Shown here piece after piece: positions 1 through 11,413 of a stretch of 64,000 nt of DNA (positions within the stretch are counted from its first letter, which is position 1; every line of letters begins with the position of its first letter). The stretch spans positions 82,844,925 through 82,908,924 of the forward strand of contig CM038225.1 of assembly GCA_021442155.1 (NCBI GenBank). The letters are read 5' to 3'. The notes under the pieces are model-generated. The model was not told where the DNA came from. It searched no databases and saw nothing but the letters and a program-made list of their open reading frames with translations. Source of the stretch: Cymbidium sinense. Taxonomy: Eukaryota > Streptophyta > Magnoliopsida > Asparagales > Orchidaceae. Made by a program: the position numbers and the translations under genes.

Positions 1-3000
1 GGCCGCCCAGCTAACACCTCTTAAGCTTTAAAACCATGTAGTCCAGTCTTATAAAATTGCAAGATAGCTTGGCTTGTTATTTAATTTGAAAGAAACTAAA
101 GTCCCAAACCCAGTGGTATGAACATATAACTTAGTCTAGAATGCAAATATTTAAAAATTTTATTTCATTTTGACATAATATTTTAGCCAAAGGCTTTGAG
201 AATTTTATTGCTTAAATGCATGATAAAATAGGGTTGTTAGCTAAATTAGAGAGAAGAGAGTGTTATCCACCACAATGGATGCCCTCATAGGTCAAGCATT
301 CCCCTATCATTCAAGGATGGAGATCCCCCATATTCAAGGAAGAAGGAATATGACATGCATGATGTGAGACATTAAACCATACAGTTATGGGGTTACTAAA
401 TCTTTTAAATATCTTATTTAGAGCCTAGGCTTTATTGTAAGGTTATGAGTTGATTAAAATTTAATTATGAGTGATTAGTTGGGGTAGAAAAATTAGTTTT
501 TATCCTAAGAGCCTACCACATCCAAGCCATACATTAAAATATCAATCATAAAGAAACTATGAATATGACCCAATCCTAATGCGCAAGCTAAACATAACAT
601 CAACTAATTTTATAGACTACCGCAAAAGAATAATAGGCCAGTGCAGGGTTCCACCATACACCTCAAAAGAGGAAATATGGGTAGCCGAGCTCTACCCTTA
701 TACAACCCATAATATGAAAGAATAGTTTTACAATTGAAATTGAATACATGTTATGGGGATCTTCACTTTTTTATGTCTACATATCTTCTTTCTCCTTCTT
801 TAGTTTTGATTTGCTCCAAATACATCACAAGGCATCCCAGACTAAGGCTTCTAGGGACTGCTCATCCTAACCACCCATAGCACTAATCCTAATTCTTATT
901 GTAAAAATTACATTTATATAGGAAAAGTAAATCTAGCGCACTGCAAAATAGAGGTTAGCTAAACATACATACAATCCTAAGTAGTTATATTTATAACTTG
1001 GACTTAGCACCTTGCATATAGGTAACTAAGCCCACCTATCCTAACTTTGATTATGCTTAGTAGTTTAACCAACCTACAAGCCAAGCATTTATACTTATTT
1101 TTAAGCAAATACTTCAAGCATAATCCCTTGCAGAAGACAACATTAAGCTAAGAACGGCCTAACATTCAGTCTACAAAATATACACCCTAACATCCAGTCT
1201 AAAATATTACATCATAAAATAAAACATACAACACACATACACTGTCCTAACTTAGGATGATAAGCAGTGAATTAATTCTAATGTGTGTGCTAAGGCTTTG
1301 TGTAGTATGTCTTAACTAAACATTAGAGTTATGATTTTCTAAGTGTGAAAGAATTTAATTTAAGATAAAGGTTGATTTCATTTCAAGCTATTTAGTTGAT
1401 TTGTAGACTTTAATTTATATTTTATTTTATTTTATTTGATTTACACTTAGCATCTAAGTGTTATAAAGAGAAGAAAGAGGCTTACCCTCTTTCAACCCTA
1501 CCTTAAGCCATTTTCTAGAGCACATTTATATGGTTTAGTTCTCTTTAGTGAATGGTTTATTAAGTATTTTCTTATTAATCTTAAGTTTGGGTTAACTTTA
1601 AATATACTTATTCAATATGAAAGGCATCTTAAGATTAATATAATTGAATTACTATCACATGATATATATCAAGTCATTTCTTTCTATCACATGTAATATG
1701 CACATGATTTAACACTTAGCATATCTATACATACAACATATTTTGGCACACTTAAATGATGAATGATGCATACATACTTAGTGGAAAAAGAAGGCTTTCA
1801 TTCATTAAGCAAGTATACATGCATGTGTATAAAAGATATAAACAAGTATGTGACCTTGTTAACCATGAAAGTGAGATAACCTAATGACCTCCTTGGGGCT
1901 ACTTAAAGTCTCGTATTCCCAAGATGTCCAAACTATACACTTGTTATCTTAAATACATATTAATGTATACATAACCATAAACATGAAAGTCATGCAAGAG
2001 GTGACATTTTCCTTAATTGAACTATTTATATATATGGATTAAAGTTCTATCCAAAATCTAATACAAACATACATAGGAATGAAATTAAATAAGTACTTGC
2101 CTTTGATAACCAGAGAAGTGAGGTAATTAAATGACATCCTTGGGGCTAATTAAAGCCTCATATTCCGAGGATGTCCAGACAATATACTTATTAACATTCA
2201 ATCATATGTAGATTCTTGTACATGAATAAAGGAAAGAAGATTTACATTCACATACTACATGTTTTAGTGACTTAGGTAATTATGAATGCATGTATTTTTA
2301 GTAGAAAAGGAGAGGGTTTTCATTCTTTAACCACATACACATACACATGTAAAAAGATATAAGCAAATATGTAGCGTTATTAACTAAGGAAGTGAGATAA
2401 TCAAATAACCTCCTTGATGCTACTTAAAACCTCATATTCCCGAGATGTCCATACTATATACTTACTATCTTAAATACATGTTAATGTATACATGAATTAG
2501 AAGAATAAATACCATGCAAATATTGTATTTTTCAATGGTTGAATTATTTATGCACATTAATTAAAGCTTTATCCAAATTCTAATACCAAAATACATATTA
2601 ATGAAATTAAATGGGTATGTGCCTTTATTAACTAGAGAAGTGAGATAATCAAATGATCTCCTTAGGCTACTTGAAGCCTCATATTCTGGGATGTACATAC
2701 TATATACCCATTAACATTCAACTTATGTAAATCTATATATGAATTCAAGAAAGAGAGTTTCACCTTCACATAACTAAGCTATAAGCACATGCAAGTCCTA
2801 TACAAGTTTATAACTATATCATTCCATATATTACTATCAATTTATAAGCTTTGAAAATAGATTTGAATTTATTAGTGATAATAGCCACACATATCATTAA
2901 GTTAAGCCAACACATGCAAGCTTACATAAAGAAAATCTATTTGATTCATTTAGATTTGAAAACATGAATGCATGGAATCATATGGCATACAATATTTAAA

Positions 3001-3425
3001 AGTGAGTGGGAAGGAATGACTAAACATAAACACATGGTTCATATAAATATGTTAATTCCTAAGGATAATCATATTAAATAAAATTGTTTAAAGAAAATTA
3101 AAGCTCATTATCAATTTGATTTTGGATTTGAGTTTAACCTAAAGAGGAGATAAATTATTTGATGTTTTAATCCCATTCCCATGCTAGTAATATTAATTGG
3201 TTCAGGGAAAGAAAATTAAATAAATTTTATGAATTAATTAAGTTGAATCGTTAATTAAATCACTTAATTAATATTTCTTATGCTTCTTTAATTTGATTAA
3301 TCATTTAATCATGAGCCTCAAATGATATGAACATGTGAGAAAATAAAATTGCAATGCTCTTAAAGGATATAATGCAATTGGCTCATGATTAAAGATTAAT
3401 TAAGTTAAAGAATCTAATTAAGTAC
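1..3425 (-). mobile_element. Inverted 3' portion of a ~7.5-kb Ty3/gypsy LTR (outer host of the nest)
   Basis: Read on the minus strand this segment follows, block for block, the part of the LTR seen on the plus strand at about 6800-10230. Examples are the four 'GAGGTCATTTGATTACCTC' blocks, the TATA-palindrome block at 1443-1461, and the AGAGCATTGCAATTTTATTT block. The LTR end lies upstream of base 1. The segment stops at 3425, exactly where a plus-strand LTR starts with TGTTAACCTCAC. Its continuation is found at 34183-37166, so it is one LTR interrupted by the element at 3426-34182. There is no coding content. That it belonged to an element rather than a solo LTR cannot be judged, because the other end is outside the window. 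Confidence 0.85.
1840..2720 (-). repeat. Four tandem ~250-bp units inside the inverted LTR
   Basis: Four copies of a block (near 1850-1935, 2095-2190, 2365-2460 and 2620-2710) read, on the minus strand, as GGACATCC...GAGGCTTTAAGTAGCCCCAAGG, then GAGGTCATTTGATTACCTCACTTC, then GTTAAC. They are separated by more diverged AT-rich sequence. The same array appears at equivalent positions in the other LTR copies, with different copy numbers. Confidence 0.85.
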
Positions 3426-3689
3426 TGTTAACCTCACTTTTAGATTAAGGATTCAATCTTCCCATCATAGATTTAGGAATCCTCTAGACACTAAGAGCTC
3501 CTTAGTCATAGGACACCTCTAGTGGCTAAGCGTACACTTAACCTAAGCCTAGAGACTTTAAGAGGATTATCCATAGGATTATGCTATGCCTTAGGACCTA
3601 GGGTGGCCTACCCATCCTATGGCACAATCAAATCCATGACTACTTCCTTGACCAAAATCCAATCGCAAGTCCACATATCTAATTATAAT

Positions 3690-4990
3690 TGAAACCAATC
3701 AAATCAAATCAAATCAAATCAAACCTATCCTAAGCCATATCATTTAATCTTATGGACTTATCCAAATTTCCTTCAATCCAAACTAAGCTTAATTGATTTT
3801 CTTATAAATCAATTCAATCCTTCAATCCAAACCAAATCAAATTTACAATCAATCAACCAAGCCAAAAATCAATCCAATCAAACCTAAGCTAACCCATTTG
3901 ACTCAAAATTCCCAAATGAGCCAAAATCCATTTCAAATCCAAATAAATTGCAACCAAAGCTATAGATCAATTCAAAATCAATATTCAAACTTAACTGAAC
4001 TCAAACCAAACCTCAATCAAGACAATTGACCCATTTAGGCTCACTTGACCCAAGTGACCTAAAGGACCCATTTGAGCCAATTTGCAATCCAACCCAAAAT
4101 AGATTGAATGATCCAAAACCTCCCACAATGATGGTTGATCATCCATTATTGATCAATTGCAATCAATTGGGTCAAACTAAATCAATTTGGTCATTTGACC
4201 AAGTTAACCCAGTTAACCTACCTGAGCCAAATTAGCCAAATTTCATCCTAAGCCAACTTAATTAAAACCAATGATTCACATCAGCCTAAGATCAATCTTA
4301 GAACATGACTTAACCATCAATTGAGCCAAACCTAATCCCAATTGGCCTTTGACCCAAGTTGACCCAATTTAACCAAAAGACCAAATTGGGTCAAATCAAG
4401 ATCTAACCCAAATTGATTGCAACCAATGGCTTAAGTTCATTCCAAATTGATCATTGAACATGATCAAAGCCTTAATTGAACCCAATTTCACCAATTGAAC
4501 CCAATTTACCTATTTAGCCAAAATTGACCTAAAGAGTCAATTTTGCCAAAATCAAAACCAAATCCAAATTGATGCAAACAAAAGCCTACAATCATCTTCA
4601 ATTGATCAATTCGACATGAACCAAAAACTCACCCAAGCAAATTTGGCCAATTTGGTCAAATTGGTCAACTTGACCCATTTGACCCATTTAAACTTAAAGA
4701 GGTCAAATCCAAATCTAAGCCAAATTGAACCAAACCAATTGCACCAAAATATTATAAATACTCATTTGAATATGACCCAAGCCTTGGTTTGACCCAATTT
4801 GACCAATTGGTCAACTTGACCCATCCTAGCCTAATTTTACCTACATGGGTAAAATTGAGCAAACCCCCTCAAACCAAGCCCAAACCAAATGAAATCGAGC
4901 TTGACCCATCCTTGACTCATCTTGGGTCAACCCAAAACATTCCCAACCCAAATTAAACCCAATCCAACCCATTACCCAATTGATAAAGGT
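3690..4990 (+). repeat. Strand-biased low-complexity tract of TTGACCCAA-type words in the LTR
   Basis: About 1.3 kb is built from overlapping short words such as CAAATTGACC, TTGACCCAATTT and AATCAAACC, with very few Gs on this strand outside TGACC. It starts with a short AATCA pentamer run near 3695-3722. Equivalent tracts occur at about 20250-21430, 27990-29220 and 46680-47850, and on the other strand at about 35600-36960. The open frames found here are a by-product of the composition. Confidence 0.8.
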
Positions 4991-7518
4991 CTCCAAATAA
5001 GACTAAAACCCAAATTAGGTGGTCAACTACCCTCCATTGCATTCGGCAGCCACCCAAAGCTTAGAATGGAACCCTACCTAGATGGCTAACCTAACCCATA
5101 GTGGCTAGGTCAGCCATATGCCAAGGGGAGGTTAGTTAACCCACCTCCCTTATTGGCCAAACCCATTTGAAATAGTGACAAGTCAAGCCACCAACCTCAA
5201 GCTCTCCTTCAACCAAGTCAAGCCACATAAGCTTGGTCATATCCCCTCCAGCCACCGATGGTTGTCGGACTATCAAAAATGATCAGATAGATCTTGGCCA
5301 TCCGATCCAAGGGAGGAGGCGATATACCACCCCCCCACCATTAAATCTAATTTAGACACTTGAACCTTTAGTGAGCCCTAGCAGCCAGATATGAGTTCCC
5401 TGAGTGCATTCCCGAGCTCCCCAAGTATTCCTATCATCGAAAAACACCAACTTTAGCTGAATAGCACTCCTTCCATCCAACCTTCTCTAAACTCCACCCC
5501 ACTTCAATTAACTCTTCGAACACATTCACCAAGCTCTGGAGAAGTGAAACAAATCATTTCCTGAGTTCCCCGATCACCGGAAGTACCACCTAGGCTAACT
5601 TCAGTGAGGATTGCGGAGGTACTTGGTCCACAGAGATCGACAAGAAGGCGTCACACCATTTTCTTAATAGATCTTCACTTCATCAAGGTGAAGCTACATT
5701 GGTTGGTTTGCCACCGGTCTTGAGCTTCGGCGAGGTAAATTTTTGTTTGGCCTTTTTAGAGTAAAGATGAATGTCATGAACCTAGCTATTATCTAATAGG
5801 ATCCTCCTTATGAAGGTGTGGGATCAATCTCAAGCCAATTCGAGCTCCAGAGAGCTTGAATTGGATGATAGAAGGCAGATGGTGTCCATCTTTAATCATG
5901 CAGGAGACGATAGATCACCCATCCATTCTGCATGATCAGAATAGACTACCATGATTAATCTATTAAATTAATCTCAATTTATTCTCTTAGAACTGTAGGT
6001 TTAATCTCCACCTCTGATCTTAGATCGGACGACAAGGATGAAACCACGTTCCCGCCGCCAAGTAAGCGCCACGTTAGACAATTTTAAATAACCAATCATG
6101 CGGTGCCATGTGGAAAGTGTGCCACATCAGCGCTCTGCATGGTGCCAGTGTGATTAGGCTTAATTAGGCTCAATTAATACATTTTAATGGCTAAAACTTT
6201 AGAAATCATAACTAATTATAAAAAAATCAAATAAATACAAATAAATACTCATTTTAAACATAATTTTGAGAAGAATTAATTAAAATTAATCCAAATTAAT
6301 TTTCAATAGTAATTAAAGCTCAATTAAGATTTAATTGAAAATTTAATTAGCTTAATTAAGCCCCTAATCATTTGGGCAATCAATCCAAGCTTTGAGTGTC
6401 CATTCAATGGGATGATTTCTGTGTCCCATAATTTTATTAAAATTTATTTCTTAATTAAAAGTAAAGTAAAGATTCAAACCTTAATTACTCTCTTTAATTA
6501 ACTTAATGATTAATTAACATTCAAAATATCAAGAATTAAATAATTAAAGTTTATTTATCATTATTTAATAGTAAATGAATGAGAGAAAGAGATTAAGACC
6601 TCTTTCCTAATCCCTTTCCTAAGTCAATTTCATTTCAAGAGAGCTAATTAAGTTAGAAATTAATTAAGTGATTAATTAATTAATTAAGTAGCTAAATTAA
6701 ATCAAATTGGAATGCAAATCATATCAAATAATTAACAATCAAATTTAGGGCTCCTCTTTATGTGTTTAATAACATAAGACCCTTAAGAAAATTATGATTA
6801 ACCAATAAGTGGGGAAAAACATAAGAGTTCTTAATTATATTGAGCCAGCATTAGGTTCTTAGGAGCATTGCAATTTTATTTCCTCACATGTTCATATCAT
6901 TTGTGGCTCATAATTAAGTGATTAATCAAATTAAAGAAGCATAGGAAGGGTAATTAAGTTATTTAATTGATATTTCAACTTAACTAATTCTTAAAATTCA
7001 TTTAATTATCATGCCTTAAACTAATTAAGATTACCAACATGGGAATGGGGTGAAAATAGCAAATAATTTCTTTCATCTTTAGATCAACTTAAATCTAAAA
7101 TCAAATTAATAAGAAACTTTGGTTTTCCTTAAACAATTTTATTTAATATAATTGTCCTTAGGAATTAATTTGGTTGATTTAATCACATATTTATGTTTAA
7201 TTATTTATTTCTAATTACTTTAAGTATTGTATATCATGTGATTTCGTGCATTCATATTTTCAAATCTAAATGAATTAAATGAAATCTATTTATGTAAGCT
7301 TGCATGTGTTGACTTAATTTATTTATATGTGTGGCTATTATCACTATGAAATTCAAATCTAATTTCTAAAGTATTATAAATTGATAATAATATGTGTGGT
7401 GATGATAGTTATGAATACACACAGGGGTTGCATGTGCTTATAGTTTAAATATATGAATGTGAAGCTCTCTTTTCTTTATTCATATATAGATTTACATGGT
7501 TTTGAATAATAATGAGTA

Positions 7519-8372
7519 TATAGTCTAGACATCCGGGAATATGAAGATTTAAGTAGCCCCAAGGAGGTCATTTGATTACCTCACTTCCCTGGTTAATAAT
7601 GACATGTACTTATTGGATTTCATTGTTATGTATGTTTGTATAATAATTTGGATAGATCTTTAATTCATATACATAAATAATTCAATCAAATAAAGTACAA
7701 TTTTGCATGATTCTCTTTCTCCTAATTATCTTTACATCCATATGTATTTAAGAAAGCAAATATATAGTTTAGACATTTCGAGAATATGAAATTTTAAGTA
7801 GCCCCAAGGAGGTCATTTGATTACCTCACTTCCCAAGTTAACAAGGGCATGTATTTGCTCATATGTTTTATACATGTATGTGTGTACTTAATAAAAGAAT
7901 GAGAATCCTCTTTTCTACTAAAAATGCATGCATACATAATTATTTAAGTCATTGAGTTGATTAGTCTTGTGATTTGGAGCCTTCTTTCCTATGTTCATGT
8001 GTATAAATCTACCTGTGTTTGAATGCAAATGGGTATATTTGGACATCCTGAGAACACGAGGCTTTAATTAGCCCCAAGGAGGTCATTTGATTACCTCACT
8101 TCCCTAGTTAACAATGACATGTACTCATTCAATTCTACTCCCATGTATTTTTCGTATTAGAATTTGGATAAAGCTTTAAGTCATAAGTATAAATATTTCA
8201 ATGAGATAAAATACAACCTCTTGTATGATTTTCATCCTTATAATTATATATACATTCACGATATTTAAGATAGAAAGTATATAGTTTGGACATCCCAGGA
8301 ATACAAGGATTTAAGTAGCCACAAGGAGGTCATTTGATTACCTCACTTCTCTAGTTTAAACAACGACATACT
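7519..8372 (+). repeat. Four tandem ~250-bp units in the 5' LTR
   Basis: Conserved blocks lie at about 7519-7608, 7765-7850, 8031-8120 and 8280-8372. Each reads TAGTCTGGACATCC-like, then TTAAGTAGCCCCAAGG, then AGGTCATTTGATTACCTCACTTCC, then GTTAACAATGACATGTACTT-like. The core contains the small inverted repeat GAGGT...ACCTC. The spacers between cores are more diverged than the cores. Confidence 0.85.
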
Positions 8373-8740
8373 TGCTTATGTCTTTTATACATGTATATGT
8401 ATACTTAATTAGAGAATGAAATCTATGTTTCCACTAAGTAACATATACATTCATGATCATTTAAGTATGCCAAAATATGTTGCATGTATAGATACATTAA
8501 GGATTGAATCATATCCATGTCATAAGTAATGGAAAGAAATGGTTCAACATGTGATATGTGATAGTAATTTAATTATATTAATCTTAAGATTCCTTTCATA
8601 TTGAATTACTTAAGGTTCACCTAAACTTATGACTAATAATAAAATGCTTATTAAGTCATTCACTAAAGAGAACTAAGTCATAAAATATGTGTTTGAATAT
8701 GGCTTAAGGTAGGGATGAAGGAGGGTAATCCTCTTTCCTC

Positions 8741-8765
8741 TTTATAACACTTAGATGCTAAGTGT
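8741..8765 (+). promoter_or_regulatory. Putative LTR TATA box followed by an 8-bp palindrome
   Basis: A pyrimidine-rich run (CCTCTTTCCTC) precedes TTTATAACAC, and directly after it comes ACACTTAG-ATG-CTAAGTGT, a perfect 8-bp inverted repeat. The block is retained in the inverted LTR (1443-1461) and the 3' LTR (about 32505-32530, one arm mutated). In the LTR at 46440-53324 it appears in altered but still self-complementary form. A TATA role is inference; the transcription start is not known. Confidence 0.4.
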
Positions 8766-11007
8766 AAATCAAATGCAAGTAAACAAAAAAAAAAAAATTA
8801 AATACACATATCAATTAAACAACTTGAAGTGGAACCAACCTTTAGGTTAAATTGAATCCTTCCACACTTAGAATATTATAACTATAATGCTTAGTTAAGA
8901 CATACTTCACAAAGCCTTAGCACACACATTAGAATTAAGTCACCACTTCTAGCTCTAAGTTAGGGTGGTGTTTGTTATGATGTATGTTTTGTTTTGTGAT
9001 ATAATATTTTAGACTGGATGTTTGGGTGTATGTTTCGTAGATTGGATATTAGACCACTTTTAGTCTAATCATATCTTCTATAGGGGATTATGCCTAAGGG
9101 GTTGCTTTACAAAATAAATATAAATGCTCTCTTTATAGGTTGTCTAAACCCCTAAGCATAATCCAAGTTAGGACTGGTGGACTTGGTTACCCATGTGCGG
9201 GATGCTAAGTCTAAATTATAAAGATAACTGCTCAGCATTGTATGTGTGTTTAGCTAACCTCTATTTTGCAGGTGTAGTTAGATTTACTTTTCCCATATAA
9301 AATATAATTTTGCAATAGGAATTAAGATTAGTATTATGAGGGATTAAGATGAGCAATGGCTAGAAGGCTTAGTCCTGGATGTCTTATGATGCCTTTGGAG
9401 CACAATCAAATCAAAAGAAAGAGAAGAAGGATATGAAAAGGTGATGAATGAAGACCCCCACAGCATGTATTTATTATAATTATTCTTTCATATTCTAGGT
9501 TATATAAGGGTTGAGCTCGGTTGTCAATATTTTTTCTTTTGAGGTGTATGATGGTATCCGACCACACTGACCTCTTATTCTTTTGGTAGTCTATAAAATT
9601 GATTAATAATTTGTTTACATTGCACATCAGGATTGCATCATTTTCATAGTTTCTTTATGATTGATATTTTAATGCATGGCCTGGATACAGTAGGCACTTA
9701 GGATAAAAGAAATTTTCTATCCAACTAACCACTCATAATTAAAGATTTAAACAACTCAGAACCTCACCAAAAAGCCTAGGCTATAACCAAGATAATTAAA
9801 AGATTTAGTAACCCCTTTGTTGTATGTTGTATGTCTCACATCATACATGTATCTTCTATCACTCTTGCTAAAAGTGAGGGCCTCCATTCTTACACTATAG
9901 GAACTACTTAACTTATAAGAGCAACCTCCCATGATGGAGTTTCACCCTCTCTCTTTTTATTTAGCCAATAATCAACCTCCATCATGCATTTAAGCATAAT
10001 GAAATCCTAAGCCTTTGTCTAAAATAATGAGTTAAAATGAAATAAAATTTGAAAAGATTTTTGTACTTGTAGATTAAGTCATATACTCATATCACTCATG
10101 CTCTAGTCTCTTAAGGAGTGGGTTTAGGAATTTAGTCTCTTTCCAATTAAATAACTACCCTATCTATCTTGTAATTTTATAAGACCGGACTACATGGATT
10201 TAAAACATATGAGGTATTAACTGGTGGCCACTCCAGGTGGTTGTAAGTCCAGAAGAGTTGGACAATTTATCCTTTCTTATGGAGATAAACATTTATGTCC
10301 ACCTGTTGCTTAGATTTTGGTCGCATGTTAGCTTATACTAAAGCTCCCTAGATTTAGGATCTGAGGTAGCTGTTTTCTTCAACTACTAGCATAAATTCTT
10401 ACCTTTTAGGCATTTTCACAACCTTGTGTTGGCAGATTATAAGCCCTATCTAATAAAATTTCAACTCAGATAAATAAATTTCTTTATTTTCAAATACATA
10501 AAGCCCACCATAAGATAGATTAGAATGCTACCAGGTTTCTTAGTATCATGAGCATTTCCTACTTCCTCCCTTTGAATTCCAAAACAAGTCTTCCACTTGG
10601 TCTCTCTCACTTGATTTTCCAAACATAATCAATCTTTTGATAGTCTAGCCTCAAAATCTTTGGAGATAATAATTGTCTACTTTAATTGAGAGTATTCTTA
10701 GGGAATCTCATTCCTTATGATGTAATTAACTATGGAGGTTTGCCTCCATAGAGAACATAAAAACCTGACTTAATATAAACCCTGCTTTATTTGTCCATGT
10801 AAAGTAGGGGAAAATTCTCTAGTATATTCGAAGACCCATCATGCCTTAGGAGCCTTTATTAGATGATTAGGTCCATTGTAGGGTGATGTCTCTATTTTTT
10901 AAGATAGTACATCATACCTCAATATCACACATCATCACTTTAATATGTATCCCCTACGATCTGTGTGGTGCCCCCCTCCCACATCCAAAAATAAACACCA
11001 TGGATTT

Positions 11008-11027
11008 CTCTAGCGACTTTGTTGGGG
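11008..11027 (+). promoter_or_regulatory. Primer binding site of the Tat/Ogre-like element
   Basis: CTCTAGCGACTTTGTTGGGG lies a few bases after the LTR end. It resembles the TGGCGACT..GCTGGGGA type of PBS that I associate with Tat/Ogre elements, with several changes including TGG to TAG. The tRNA identity is not established here. Confidence 0.6.
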
Positions 11028-11208
11028 AGAGTTCCTCTCCATCTCTAGTAGATATTTATCGACTCTAAGCATCGATAGTGGACTTATATTTTGTATAAGC
11101 TCGAGACTATCTTTCTTTTCATTGGCCCTTTGCTCATTTCATTCTTAAGCAAAGGTAGCCACTATCATTTAGGTTTTAGGACCTCAATCTTGTGTAGGTC
11201 TTAGAACC

Positions 11209-11228
11209 CCTATTGGGTCCCCAATAGG
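11209..11228 (+). repeat. Perfect 20-nt palindrome in the retrotransposon leader
   Basis: CCTATTGGG, then TC, then CCCAATAGG: nine perfect pairs with a 2-nt centre (a 4-nt loop if the closing pair opens). It lies about 180 nt downstream of the PBS in the untranslated leader. Position and symmetry would suit a dimerisation or packaging hairpin, but this is inference. Confidence 0.55.
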
Positions 11229-11413
11229 TAATAATAAATTAATTAAAGAAAGGAGATGATCGAATATAAATCAAATGGAATTTAAAACCTCTTACCACTA
11301 GCTTGGTGAAGCAATGCTCATTTTATATTTAACAAAACTTCAACAAAATCAAAATTAAAACAAATAAAATCTTTTGTAAAATTTTAAAATCTTTTCAAAG
11401 TAAAATCAAGTGG

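Larger units (their letters stand above)
3426..11002 (+). repeat. 5' LTR, about 7.6 kb
   Basis: It begins TGTTAACCTCAC (other copies read TGTTGACCTCAC) and ends near AAACACCATG, aligned with the AAACACCACA and TTCACCACA ends of the other copies and just upstream of the PBS. From left to right it holds: a start block with CACTAAGAGCTCCTTAG-like words; a biased stretch (about 3690-4990) of TTGACCCAA and AATCAAACC words; a GC-richer block (about 5030-6160); AT-rich sequence; the four-unit ~250-bp array; a TATA and palindrome block near 8741; and a unique 3' part. No credible gene is encoded. Compared with the 3' LTR, this copy keeps roughly 450 bp (about 5370-5815) that the 3' copy lacks. Confidence 0.85.

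Noticed and set aside
4026..4235. Open frame in the LTR
   Set aside because: It falls in the TTGACCC word tract; the frame is due to composition and is not kept in other LTR copies.
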